From positions 4,941,501 through 5,005,500 of the forward strand of contig NZ_CP033932.1 in NCBI RefSeq assembly GCF_003815975.1: a DNA stretch of 64,000 nt. The letters are read 5' to 3'. Shown here piece by piece: positions 54,531-62,840 of this stretch; the stretch's first letter is position 1, and each line of letters starts with the position of its first letter. The stretch is from Chryseobacterium bernardetii. Lineage in GTDB: Bacteria; Bacteroidota; Bacteroidia; Flavobacteriales; Weeksellaceae. The notes below the pieces were generated by a model. That model ran no database searches. It worked only from the letters and a program-made list of their open reading frames with translations, and was not told the DNA's origin. The position numbers and the translations under genes were made by a program.

Positions 54531-54593
54531 ATGATACAATTTGCAATGGAATTCGTAATGAAAATCGTAGATTTAATCAACGGTTTGTTTTAA
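54531..54593 (+). CDS. 20-residue amphipathic peptide gene
   Basis: ATG at 54531 to TAA at 54591-54593 encodes 20 residues opening MIQFAMEFVMK and ending LINGLF. Polar residues Q3, E7, K11, D14 and N17/G18 fall 3-4 apart while the rest (I, F, M, V, L) are hydrophobic, giving a clear amphipathic helix like phenol-soluble-modulin or type I toxin peptides. It has its own strong terminator at 54618-54652 and its own upstream space of 130 bases (54402-54530). That package supports a real gene. No homologue can be checked here. Confidence 0.6.
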   Translation: MIQFAMEFVMKIVDLINGLF

Positions 54594-54617
54594 GAGCAAT
54601 AATATTTCAATATATTT

Positions 54618-54652
54618 GTAAAAGTATAACCAATATTTGGTTATACTTTTTG
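54618..54652 (+). terminator. Terminator of the 20-residue peptide gene
   Basis: A 13-bp stem AAAGTATAACCAA / TTGGTTATACTTT with a two-base loop, followed by TTTGTTTTTT. Strong and placed 28 bases after the stop. Confidence 0.9.
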
Positions 54653-54671
54653 TTTTTTAATCCAAGAATCT

Positions 54672-55256
54672 ATGAAAAAGCTGATAGGCAAACTGATGTT
54701 AAAATTATTAGGATGGAAAGTTGTTCTCCAGGGTGATGTTAACGTCCTGAACCGATGTATCCTGGTAGTAGCACCACATACCCACAATATGGAATACATT
54801 TTAGGAAATTTTGCCTACTGGTCCTTAAATAAACCTTTAAAAATTATCATCAAAGATGCCCACACCAAAGCATGGTATGGAGGCATTGTAAAGGGGCTTG
54901 GAGGTATCGGCATTGACAGAAGCCAGAAAAATGACCTGGTGAATTTTGTAGCCAATCAATTTGCCAAGGAAGATTTCAGCCTTGTGATCACTCCGGAAGG
55001 AACAAGAAGCTGGGTTCCGAAATGGAGGAAAGGATTCTACCACATGGCTTTGGCCGCAAAAGTTCCTATTGTACTGGCTGCCGGTGATTTCAAGAGAAAA
55101 ATTGTATACCTGGGCTATACTATTCCTTACGAAAGAATTGCATCTGTTCCGTTTGCTGAAATCATGCAGGAAATTCAGGATTATTATGTAAAAAACGATA
55201 TTGTGCCTAAGGTTCCGGCCAACTGGAATCCCAATATTATGGGTACGGGAGAGTAA
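54672..55256 (+). CDS. Lysophospholipid-type acyltransferase (PlsC-like)
   Basis: The 194-residue membrane-associated enzyme has APHTHNMEYILG at residues 34-45, where the usual HX4D catalytic motif appears as H36-X4-E41, and the second motif TPEGTRSW around residue 115. These fit the LPLAT/PlsC fold that moves acyl chains onto glycerolipids. The conservative Asp-to-Glu change could still work as a base relay. It begins 20 bases after the small-peptide terminator. Confidence 0.82.
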   Translation: MKKLIGKLMLKLLGWKVVLQGDVNVLNRCILVVAPHTHNMEYILGNFAYWSLNKPLKIIIKDAHTKAWYGGIVKGLGGIGIDRSQKNDLVNFVANQFAKEDFSLVITPEGTRSWVPKWRKGFYHMALAAKVPIVLAAGDFKRKIVYLGYTIPYERIASVPFAEIMQEIQDYYVKNDIVPKVPANWNPNIMGTGE

Positions 55257-55307
55257 AAAAATATTCCCTTTTCATCATTATCAATCATCTCTTATCTATT
55301 ATAAAAA

Positions 55308-55736
55308 ATGAAAGGTCAGACAAAAGAAGAAATATTAGCATTCATCAATAACTGGGGTGATGAAACCCTGGCAAAAGCAATGGAAATCAAATTCATTGAT
55401 ATCGATCTCGAAAATGAAACCCTTACCGCTACCATGCCGGTGCTTCCGAGAACGCACCAGCCTTTTGGAATTATGCACGGTGGAGCAAGCTGTGTATTAG
55501 CTGAAACATTGGGGTCAAGCCTGTCTAATATTTTCATTGACGGTGATAAATATTATGGTGTAGGAACCAATATCAACTCCAATCACCTGAGAAGTAAAAA
55601 GGATGGGATTGTAACAGCTACTGCGCGCTTCATCAGAAAAGGAAAAACAATGCACGTTTCCGAAATTGAGATCAGGGATGAAAAAGGAACGCTCATCAAT
55701 CATACTACTATGACAAATAATATTATTCATAAGTAG
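55308..55736 (+). CDS. PaaI/MenI-type hotdog thioesterase
   Basis: The 142-residue protein has RTHQPFGIMHGGASCVLAETLGSSLSN, the HGG/E active-site block of the PaaI/YbdB family, and GVGTNINSNHLRSKKDGIVTATARFIRKG. Related enzymes hydrolyse dihydroxynaphthoyl-CoA in menaquinone synthesis (MenI). The following gene is isochorismate synthase, so a menaquinone role is likely, though inferred from context. Confidence 0.88.
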   Translation: MKGQTKEEILAFINNWGDETLAKAMEIKFIDIDLENETLTATMPVLPRTHQPFGIMHGGASCVLAETLGSSLSNIFIDGDKYYGVGTNINSNHLRSKKDGIVTATARFIRKGKTMHVSEIEIRDEKGTLINHTTMTNNIIHK

Positions 55737-55754
55737 ATTAAACCACATAAAAAT

Positions 55755-55784
55755 AAAAAAAGCTCACTTTTTGAGCTTTTTTTG
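55755..55784 (+). terminator. Terminator of the hotdog thioesterase gene
   Basis: Stem AAAAAAGCTCA / TGAGCTTTTTT with a 5-base loop and T run, just after the stop. Confidence 0.85.
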
Positions 55785-55957
55785 TCTCCATACTGCAACT
55801 ATTTGTTTTTTCTGTTTCATGTACAATGTTAACTTAAAAAAACAGCTCCTATAATTTTGACATCTTTCAGACTAATAATACCTTTGCAGAAAGGAAATCA
55901 ACTTCGGAATTTCCTAAATTATTTCCGGTAGTGATTTTCAAAATCTGTTCATAACTC

Positions 55958-56926
55958 ATGATTTATTTCAAACTTCCCTTCAACGAAGGACTGCATACTG
56001 TAGAGGAAACAACCGATAGAAACGCTGTGGATTTTTATTCTTATAACAGCCTTCATAAGATCAGCTTTAATGGTAATATTATCAAATTTGATCCTGAAAA
56101 GTTTAAGGACGTTTCCATCTCTAATGAAATCCTGACAAAAGATAGAACGGATTTTACAGCAGAAACCAAGGAAGAATATTGCAGGACCTTAGAGCAGGTG
56201 ATTGAAGTTATTAAAGAAAATAATCTTCCCAAACTGGTATATTCAAGAAGAAAGATCTTTACAGACTTTAATAAGGTTGATTATAAGGCTAGTTTTGACA
56301 ATTTATGTAAAACTTACCCCAATGCTTTCAGATATTTGTTTAATGATGGGGAAAATGCGTGGATGGGAGCCTTTTCAGAAGTTTTGGGTATGTTTAATAA
56401 GATCACCCATGAGTTTGAAACCATGGCTCTGGCAGGAACTCTTCCAACTACTGAAGAATGGACGGAAAAAGAGATTGAAGAACAGAAACCCGTCACCACT
56501 TATATTCAGAATATTCTTAAAAATTATTCAGCCCAGGTTGTACAGTCTGCAACATATGATCACGTTTCCGGAAATATCAAGCACCTTCGTACCGATTTTA
56601 AGACGATCATAAAACCTGACGATCTTGACAACCTGATTCAGGATCTCCACCCTACTCCTGCAGTGTGTGGTATTCCTAAAGACTTTTGTAATGAAAATAT
56701 CAGAAAGTATGAAAAATTCCCCCGCGAATTTTATGCAGGTTATATTAAAGTGGAAACTGATGAGAATGTTCTTTATTTTGTAAATCTCCGATGTGCAAGA
56801 TTGTACAAAGATTCTGTACATGTTTTTGTAGGTGGTGGAATTACTTCCCAAAGCAATCCGGAAAAGGAATGGACGGAAACGGAGCTGAAATCTGAAGCTA
56901 TTTTGAAAAACCTCGTTGTTTCTTAA
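55958..56926 (+). CDS. menF: Isochorismate synthase
   Basis: The enzyme converts chorismate to isochorismate, entry to menaquinone (or salicylate siderophore) synthesis. The 322-residue protein is short because the N-terminal half of longer MenF/EntC proteins is reduced. The chorismate-binding core shows KLVYSRRKIFTDF, AFSEVLGMFNKITHEFETMALAGTLPTTEEW, HPTPAVCGIP and KYEKFPREFYAGYI. A hotdog thioesterase gene precedes it on the same strand, so menaquinone is the best reading; menF is the symbol by function. Confidence 0.9.
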   Translation: MIYFKLPFNEGLHTVEETTDRNAVDFYSYNSLHKISFNGNIIKFDPEKFKDVSISNEILTKDRTDFTAETKEEYCRTLEQVIEVIKENNLPKLVYSRRKIFTDFNKVDYKASFDNLCKTYPNAFRYLFNDGENAWMGAFSEVLGMFNKITHEFETMALAGTLPTTEEWTEKEIEEQKPVTTYIQNILKNYSAQVVQSATYDHVSGNIKHLRTDFKTIIKPDDLDNLIQDLHPTPAVCGIPKDFCNENIRKYEKFPREFYAGYIKVETDENVLYFVNLRCARLYKDSVHVFVGGGITSQSNPEKEWTETELKSEAILKNLVVS

Positions 56927-57161
56927 AAGAACAGGGAGCATTACTTCTTTATAACCACAGATTATCACAGATTTTCTTGGGAAAGCTTATTGAATCATGG
57001 AATATTTCAATAATAAGTTTTTGGCTAAAAACCAGATGAATTTTTAATGGGTTTATTTAGGCGGGCTAAAGCCCCTCTATTGATGCAAAGATCCATATGG
57101 ATAATGGTTGTTTAGCGACAGTATCTTGTATCTTTCAAATTGTTACTAATAGCTTTATCGA

Positions 57162-57239
57162 GATTCCTACGGAATGACAAAAAAAGTTTTGGTCCTTAAA
57201 GTACATGATATAAACAGTATTTGTCATTCCGTAGGAATC
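57162..57239. repeat. Near-perfect inverted repeat (MITE/REP-like element)
   Basis: GATTCCTACGGAATGACAAA at 57162-57181 is repeated inverted as TTTGTCATTCCGTAGGAATC at 57220-57239, with a 38-base AT-rich interior. The outer arms can pair over 20 bases. There is no coding content, so this is a non-autonomous mobile element or structural repeat. I recall this arm from other Chryseobacterium genomes. Confidence 0.75.
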
Positions 57240-57354
57240 CAAACTATTATTAATCCTATAAAAACTATTGAAAATTAAAGCCTGCCTTCCCCTATTGATG
57301 TTGATAGCCAAACGTATAATAGCTGGTTAACGATAAAATCTTTTATTTTTTATC

Positions 57355-57386
57355 CACAAAAAAACCTCCTTCAAAACGAAAGAGGC
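57355..57386 (-). terminator. Terminator of the small membrane protein gene
   Basis: On the minus strand CCTCTTTC pairs with GAAGGAGG (one G-U) across a short loop, followed by TTTTTTT. Confidence 0.75.
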
Positions 57387-57408
57387 TATATCTATATAAA
57401 TATTTAAT

Positions 57409-57606
57409 TTACTTCTTTACACCAATTCGGCTCCAGGTATCCATTACAAAAAGCAGGATAAGACCTATTGCAGCAGCTGATGCAGAAAATACAAACTTAA
57501 TGTTGTCTTCATCTGCGATAAGGTCATTCTGCCAGTTAATAGCATACAAATTAATAGCGATGAAAACGATGAACAGTACTAAAAATACTTTATAAAACTT
57601 CTTCAT
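57409..57606 (-). CDS. Small two-helix membrane protein, unknown
   Basis: The 65-residue protein has an N-terminal helix (VFLVLFIVFIAINLYAI) and a second helix (FVFSASAAAIGLILLFVMD), with a short basic tail. It sits 5 bases after the MarC-family gene on the same strand and so is likely part of its transcript. Family not recognised. Confidence 0.65.
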   Translation of the reverse strand: MKKFYKVFLVLFIVFIAINLYAINWQNDLIADEDNIKFVFSASAAAIGLILLFVMDTWSRIGVKK

Positions 57607-57611
57607 AATTT

Positions 57612-58214
57612 TTAAAAATTAACATAATTCAGCACCAATTGGGCAAAATTTGCAGTGAATAATTTAATTGAAATCGCTAAAAGAATAATACCGAAAACTT
57701 TCTGAAGAATCATCAAAGTAGCATCTCCTATTTTCCGCTCCAACCATTTCGCTGATTTCAGCACCAAATATACGAAAATTGTATTAAGAATGATTCCGCA
57801 AATAATATTAATATCATGAAATTCAGATCTGAGGGAAAGTGCTGTTGTTAATGTTCCTGCTCCCGCAACCAATGGAAATGCAATAGGTACGATGGATGCT
57901 GCCTTTGCTTCAGTTGTTTTATTGATCTCAATTCCTAAAATCATTTCCAGTGCTATGACAAAAATCACAAAAGCTCCGGCAATGGCAAAGGAATTCACAT
58001 CTACTCCAATCAGTTTTAAAATTTTATTCCCTACAAACAGGAAAACAATCATAATTGCCCCGGCAGTAATCGCTGCTTTTCCAGCTTCAATCTTGCCAAA
58101 CTTCTGCTGAAGGCTTACTATAATAGGAACTGAACCGATAATATCAATAACGGCAAAAAGAACCATAAAGCTGGTAACGACCTCTTTAAAAGAAAAACCA
58201 TCAAAAATTTCCAT
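57612..58214 (-). CDS. MarC-family membrane protein
   Basis: The 200-residue protein has six helices with MarC landmarks: LFAVIDIIGSVPIIVSLQQKFG at the N-terminus and IVPIAFPLVAGAGTLTTALSL in the second half. Members were once linked to antibiotic resistance, but the role is not established. It is upstream of a small membrane protein and downstream of the Bat operon, separated by 45 bases, so it may be the tail of that transcript. Confidence 0.88.
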   Translation of the reverse strand: MEIFDGFSFKEVVTSFMVLFAVIDIIGSVPIIVSLQQKFGKIEAGKAAITAGAIMIVFLFVGNKILKLIGVDVNSFAIAGAFVIFVIALEMILGIEINKTTEAKAASIVPIAFPLVAGAGTLTTALSLRSEFHDINIICGIILNTIFVYLVLKSAKWLERKIGDATLMILQKVFGIILLAISIKLFTANFAQLVLNYVNF

Positions 58215-58258
58215 CTCTTTGTAATTAAAAATTTCGCAAAAATATGAAAATAAATTAA

Positions 58259-59998
58259 TTATTTGCTAATTTGTGAATATAAATTAACAATTGTTTTCAA
58301 AAGTTCTTCTATACCATCGTGAGATTTCACAGGAGAAAATTTCTCCATCTGAATTTTCTGTTGCAGCTTCGCATATTCTTCAGCTAATGAAGAACCTTTG
58401 TGTTTTTCAAGAAAAGTCTTAAACTCCGCAACAGAGCCTTGAAAATACTGATTCCTTACTTCCTGATCCAAATCCTCCAGTGTAACAAAAAACTTTTCAT
58501 ACTCTTCGTTATCTTTAAGGTTTTCAAGATAACCAAAATAATCATTGATATCCGTTTTCAGCAATTCTCTGATCTCTTTTTCCGTTTCAGCCACTGAACC
58601 CAATGGTTTTTGAGATACGGTTTCCCTAACTAATGTACGTTTTTTTTGCCAAGTTTTAAATAAAAGATATGCAACAAATAAGCCTAAAAGAATAGCAATA
58701 TTGGTTAAAAGAATATTCCAGTGGAATTTACTTTTCTCTTTTACTTTAAATGAAGTGGTTTTCAGAACCGGAGTATCTACTGTTTCCAAAAGGTTATTGG
58801 TATACTCATTCACTTTTTCTACTGTAGAACGAGCCTCCAATACCTGATCGTGAGAAAGTGCGTTTACATCCAGTTTTTTCTGTCCCATATCCACATATTC
58901 TCTGTTCTCGGGATTAAAGAAAGCGAATGGTTCTGTCTTAATAGAAATAATACCTGATTTATTAGGAATTACTACATAATTAGCTAAAATCTCTCCTTTT
59001 ATTCCGGATGTACCCGGTGAAACTTTTGAAGTGATTTTTGGGGCAAAAACTTCATAGTCTGGTGACGCTGCAATTTTCGGAAGTACCATATCCGGTAAAT
59101 TTCCTTCTCCGGCAACCTTTACTACAACATTCAGTGGTTTTTTAGCCTCAGGCTTTTCTTTTGTAGTGCTATAAACACTCACATTGAAATTTCCTACTGC
59201 ATTTGTAAAACCATCAGGCGCTCCTTCAGGAAGTTTTCTTACGTTAAGTTTTACTTTATTGGAAACTATTTTATTTTTATTGGAATAAGTACTTACCGAT
59301 GCGGATACACCCGGAACCTCAACGTATCCGGCTTCATTCGGGAATACCATAAACATCGCCAATACCTGGGATGCCATATTTCCGTTATCAGACGGATCAA
59401 TCTCCGATTTATTGAAATTGATAGGGTGTACATTGATATTGTCCTGCTGCGGAAGACGGATATTCTTTACTTTTCTGAGATTATCCATATTTCTGGAATA
59501 TACTTTCAGGACAGCAATGGTAGGCTGGTCCTGATATACATCCCTGTCTTCAATCTCCATATTCAGATATACCTCATTAGACGTATTGCTGGCCAAAGAT
59601 TTCTTTTCGACAATATCGCGTATATTAACGTCGAAGGGTTCGGTCTTGTAGATTCTGTTATTAACGGTAACCAGTACTGACCCGATTTTGATCTTTCCTT
59701 TTTTCTTAGGCTCAAGAGCAATTCTGGATACTTTTTGAGTAATAAGGGTATTGGTTGCGGGATCAATCACCGTATTGGTTACAGATCCACTGCCGATAAT
59801 ATTGAATTTTGAAAGGTCCGGAAGCTGGAAACCTGTCTGCTGAACAAGGTCACTTCCATTCAGTTCAAGAACGATGGTAAGGTTTACGATATCCTTGCCA
59901 CCATACTCGGTTTTATCAGCATCAAGAGAAAGATTTACCTGTCCGTAAGTAATTACGGATGCTAAAGTAAGCAATATGTAAATCAATTTGTCTTTCAT
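58259..59998 (-). CDS. batD: BatD-like aerotolerance protein
   Basis: The 579-residue protein begins at the ATG at 59998, which shares one base with the stop of the TPR gene (TGATG); the open frame starts two codons earlier with a weaker TTG. A signal peptide ends TYGQ, then repeated beta domains (LNGSDLVQQTGFQLPDLSKF, KVAGEGNLPDMVLPKI), a membrane helix around residue 455, and a coiled cytoplasmic tail. This is the BatD layout; Bat proteins are linked to oxygen tolerance and membrane stress in Bacteroides and Leptospira. Confidence 0.9.
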   Translation of the reverse strand: MKDKLIYILLTLASVITYGQVNLSLDADKTEYGGKDIVNLTIVLELNGSDLVQQTGFQLPDLSKFNIIGSGSVTNTVIDPATNTLITQKVSRIALEPKKKGKIKIGSVLVTVNNRIYKTEPFDVNIRDIVEKKSLASNTSNEVYLNMEIEDRDVYQDQPTIAVLKVYSRNMDNLRKVKNIRLPQQDNINVHPINFNKSEIDPSDNGNMASQVLAMFMVFPNEAGYVEVPGVSASVSTYSNKNKIVSNKVKLNVRKLPEGAPDGFTNAVGNFNVSVYSTTKEKPEAKKPLNVVVKVAGEGNLPDMVLPKIAASPDYEVFAPKITSKVSPGTSGIKGEILANYVVIPNKSGIISIKTEPFAFFNPENREYVDMGQKKLDVNALSHDQVLEARSTVEKVNEYTNNLLETVDTPVLKTTSFKVKEKSKFHWNILLTNIAILLGLFVAYLLFKTWQKKRTLVRETVSQKPLGSVAETEKEIRELLKTDINDYFGYLENLKDNEEYEKFFVTLEDLDQEVRNQYFQGSVAEFKTFLEKHKGSSLAEEYAKLQQKIQMEKFSPVKSHDGIEELLKTIVNLYSQISK

Positions 59999-60744
59999 CA
60001 CCAATCTTTCTCGTTGCTTTCGGGCATCGAATAAGAATTTTTATTTAAAATTCTTCTGGCGGTTTCTTTTTCTTTTTCGTTTATTTTATCTAAGAGCTGA
60101 TTTTCAAGATTTTTTGGCATTCTACCCTCATTGTTCTGTTTCTGCTGAGGATTGCCCTGGTCACTTTTACCTTGGTTCTGCTGGCCATTTCCCTGATCCT
60201 GCCTTTGGTCTTTATTATCACCTTTCTGATCTTCACCTTTGTTCTGATCGTTACCGCTACCGCCTCCTTTTCCGGATTTATTCTGCTCGTTTTGGTTTTG
60301 CTGCTTTTCTTTTTCCTTCAGCTTGGCAATTTCATAATTTTTACGGGTAGCCTCACTATAGGGATTTTGTTTAAGCGATTTTTTATAATAATCGGCCGCT
60401 TTTTCCGGCTGATTCATCTGCATATAGGTATTTCCTAAATTATGAAGGGCAGCTGCCTTATCAGGAAGAGTCTGTGAAAGCTGCTGTGCTTTTTCGAACT
60501 CTGCTTTTGCTTCTTCATATTTTTTACTTTTGTATAGGGCATTTCCCATATTGTAGTGAGCTGTAAAATCTTTATCATTGGATTTTACAGCTTCCATATA
60601 CTTGGAAGAAGCTCCATCATAATCTTTACCGTCAAATTTCTGATTGCCTTCATGAACTAAAGTCCTGTAATTTTCCTGCCCAAACAAAAAGCCTGAGAAC
60701 GAGAAAGCAACTATAAACGATAAAAATATGGTTTTAGTATTCAT
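59998..60744 (-). CDS. batC: BatC-like TPR protein
   Basis: The 248-residue protein starts at the ATG at 60744 (MNTKTIFLSFIVAFSF); an in-frame TTG lies upstream at 60753. After a signal peptide come three TPR units (DFTAHYNMGNALYKSKKYEEAKAEFEKA, DKAAALHNLGNTYMQMNQPEKAADYYKKS) and then a long low-complexity stretch rich in Gln, Asn, Lys and Gly (about residues 155-215), ending in a short helix. It is the BatC-type partner in the Bat operon, one base overlapping batD. Confidence 0.85.
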   Translation of the reverse strand: MNTKTIFLSFIVAFSFSGFLFGQENYRTLVHEGNQKFDGKDYDGASSKYMEAVKSNDKDFTAHYNMGNALYKSKKYEEAKAEFEKAQQLSQTLPDKAAALHNLGNTYMQMNQPEKAADYYKKSLKQNPYSEATRKNYEIAKLKEKEKQQNQNEQNKSGKGGGSGNDQNKGEDQKGDNKDQRQDQGNGQQNQGKSDQGNPQQKQNNEGRMPKNLENQLLDKINEKEKETARRILNKNSYSMPESNEKDW

Positions 60745-60843
60745 TACCTGCAAAATTATTCCTTTATATGTTAAGAAACAGAGTTTTATTTGTTAAAATT
60801 GGGTTAAAGTACCTGTAGAATTTCTTCTATAAACAGCAGAAAA

Positions 60844-61851
60844 TTATAGATTGAAATCATTTTTGGGATTAAAAATATAAATTAAAAAGAAAAACAGGAT
60901 AGATACTGCTAAAAAATATTGATAATAATGATTTGCATTCTGTGATTTTACTAATGTTTCAGATCCTGAAGACTTCTTATTGATGGCATCAACAATCCTG
61001 TCCGGAGCTTCGTTGATATTATTTCCATCAATGTACGTTCCTCCTGTAGAGCCTGCCATCTTGTTCAAAGCCTCTGTCTGTCTTTTGGAAATAACAGTAC
61101 TTCCGTTGACATCTGTTTTATAGCCCATCAGCTGTCCGTCATTATAAACAGGAACCGGCGCTCCTTCATCTGTTCCTATTCCTACAGAGGTAATGGTTAT
61201 TCCTTCTTTATTGGCAAGTCTTATGGCTGCATTATCGTTCCCTTCATTATCTTCACCATCGCTCAATAATATAACTTTCCTTGATCCTTTGCTTACATTT
61301 TTGAATTTCTCAGCGGCTGCCTGCATCCCTTTCAGAAAATCTGTCCCCTGGATCTTCATAGAATTGGTTTCAATAGCTCCAATATAGGTTTCCGCAGAGT
61401 TATAATCTGTTGTTAAAGGCATAATGGACATAGCCTGCCCTGCAAAAATGACAATTCCGACCTTATCGTTTTTCATTTTTGACATGGTCTGCATCATCAG
61501 GTTTTTGGCTTCCGTAAGACGGCTTGGTTCAATGTCTTCGGCATTCATTGAGTTGGATACATCCAACATAAAGATCACGTTATTCAATCTCTGATTGCTT
61601 TTAACTTCTTCGGAACCATTCAGAAGATCAATAATTGAAAATATCAGAAATAATGTTCCCAACAGATATAAAGCAGGAAAAAATTTTGTAAATCCTGAAT
61701 TCTTTTCAAATAAATGATCATGAAACTGGCTGGCTGCAAATATTTCTCTTTTTTTCTTTCTCCATTTTAAAAAACGGACCAAAAAGGAAGCTAACAGCGG
61801 CAGTAGCAACAGTAACAATAAATACCAGTAATTTCCTAAAGACCAACTCAT
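60844..61851 (-). CDS. batB: BatB-like VWA protein
   Basis: The 335-residue protein has two N-terminal helices, a von Willebrand A domain with the MIDAS motif DVSNS (VIFMLDVSNSMNAED), and a C-terminal helix. It lies one base from batA (61851 shared) and 99 bases before batC. The second VWA protein of the Bat operon; ligand unknown. Confidence 0.9.
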   Translation of the reverse strand: MSWSLGNYWYLLLLLLLPLLASFLVRFLKWRKKKREIFAASQFHDHLFEKNSGFTKFFPALYLLGTLFLIFSIIDLLNGSEEVKSNQRLNNVIFMLDVSNSMNAEDIEPSRLTEAKNLMMQTMSKMKNDKVGIVIFAGQAMSIMPLTTDYNSAETYIGAIETNSMKIQGTDFLKGMQAAAEKFKNVSKGSRKVILLSDGEDNEGNDNAAIRLANKEGITITSVGIGTDEGAPVPVYNDGQLMGYKTDVNGSTVISKRQTEALNKMAGSTGGTYIDGNNINEAPDRIVDAINKKSSGSETLVKSQNANHYYQYFLAVSILFFFLIYIFNPKNDFNL

Positions 61852-62840
61852 CAGCTTAAAATTTTATAAAATACCCATCTTACTAAAGCATCCAGGACCA
61901 GTATTGCTAAAGCGATCCACAGGAAGATCTTGAAATACTCTTCATAGTTGTACAGCTTCGATACTTTTACATCTGATTTTTCCAACTGATTGATCTCATC
62001 ATATACTTCTTCAAGACTGCTGTTGGAAGTAGCTCTGAAGTATTTTCCACCTGTAGTCTGAGCAATTTCTCTCAATGTATTTTCATCAATAGTCACCTCT
62101 GCTTCTGTAAAAATAAGGTCACCGAAAAAGTCTACGGCTGTTGGCATCAGGGCATAGCCGTTTGTTCCAATACCAATAGTGTATACTTTTATATTATTAT
62201 TTTTTGCCAGTTCTGCAGCAAGTTGTGGCGGGATTGCATTTTCAATATTGCTTACGCCATCCGTCATCAGAATGATCACTTTGCTTTTGGCTTTACTTTT
62301 AATCAAATGATTCACTGCAACGGAAAGCCCTTCTCCAATGGCTGTCCCGGGTTCAAGACCTGTAGAGTTAAGATTTTTAATTTCATCAATCACTACCTGA
62401 TGGTCTGAAGTAACAGGAACTTTAGTAAATGCTTCTGCAGCATAAGCAACCACTCCTATCCTATCATTGGGGCGCTTCTGAACAAATTTAACGGCAATAT
62501 CCTTAAGAGCAGTAATACGGTCCGGATTTAAATCTTTTGCCAGCATACTGAGTGAAACGTCAATAGACAGCATAATATCTACTCCTTTGGTATCATCCCT
62601 ATCCTGCGAAACGGTAAAGGTTCTGGGCCTTGCCATAGCAATAATAAGTGCTGAAAGTATGATATATTTTGATATCTTCAAAAAGAAAAGAACGCCTTGT
62701 ATGCTGCTTATCCCCATATTTTTTATGGTAGGGACTTTTATACCTTTTCTTTTCTTTTTACCCGCATCTTTTATAATAAGAGGAATAAACAACAGAAAAA
62801 GCAGCAAAAACCACGGACTGTAAAACTCAAAATCAAACAT
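61851..62840 (-). CDS. batA: BatA-like VWA protein
   Basis: The 329-residue membrane protein has two helices before and one after a VWA domain with MIDAS motif DVSLS (DIMLSIDVSLSMLAKDL) and TDGVSNIENA. It overlaps the accessory gene upstream by 8 bases and shares one base with batB, so it is tightly coupled. Role: predicted membrane complex in aerotolerance. Confidence 0.92.
   Translation of the reverse strand: MFDFEFYSPWFLLLFLLFIPLIIKDAGKKKRKGIKVPTIKNMGISSIQGVLFFLKISKYIILSALIIAMARPRTFTVSQDRDDTKGVDIMLSIDVSLSMLAKDLNPDRITALKDIAVKFVQKRPNDRIGVVAYAAEAFTKVPVTSDHQVVIDEIKNLNSTGLEPGTAIGEGLSVAVNHLIKSKAKSKVIILMTDGVSNIENAIPPQLAAELAKNNNIKVYTIGIGTNGYALMPTAVDFFGDLIFTEAEVTIDENTLREIAQTTGGKYFRATSNSSLEEVYDEINQLEKSDVKVSKLYNYEEYFKIFLWIALAILVLDALVRWVFYKILS

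Larger units (their letters stand above)
56927..57408. other. 482-bp intergenic region with mobile-type repeats
   Basis: No ORF is supported. It holds the inverted repeat at 57162-57239, a GGGCTAAAGCCCCTCTATTG unit near 57063 with a diverged counterpart near 57280 (CCTGCC...CCCTATTGATG), and the terminator of the minus-strand gene at 57355-57385. Confidence 0.55.

Noticed and set aside
57063..57300. CRISPR-like repeats
   Set aside because: Only one or two copies per unit, no regular spacers and no cas genes.
59563..59766. Extra ORFs inside batD and other long genes
   Set aside because: Shadows of real genes in other frames, with no start context or conserved motif.
60100..60300. Low-complexity Gln/Asn/Lys stretch as a repeat element
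   Set aside because: It is the coding tail of the BatC-like protein.
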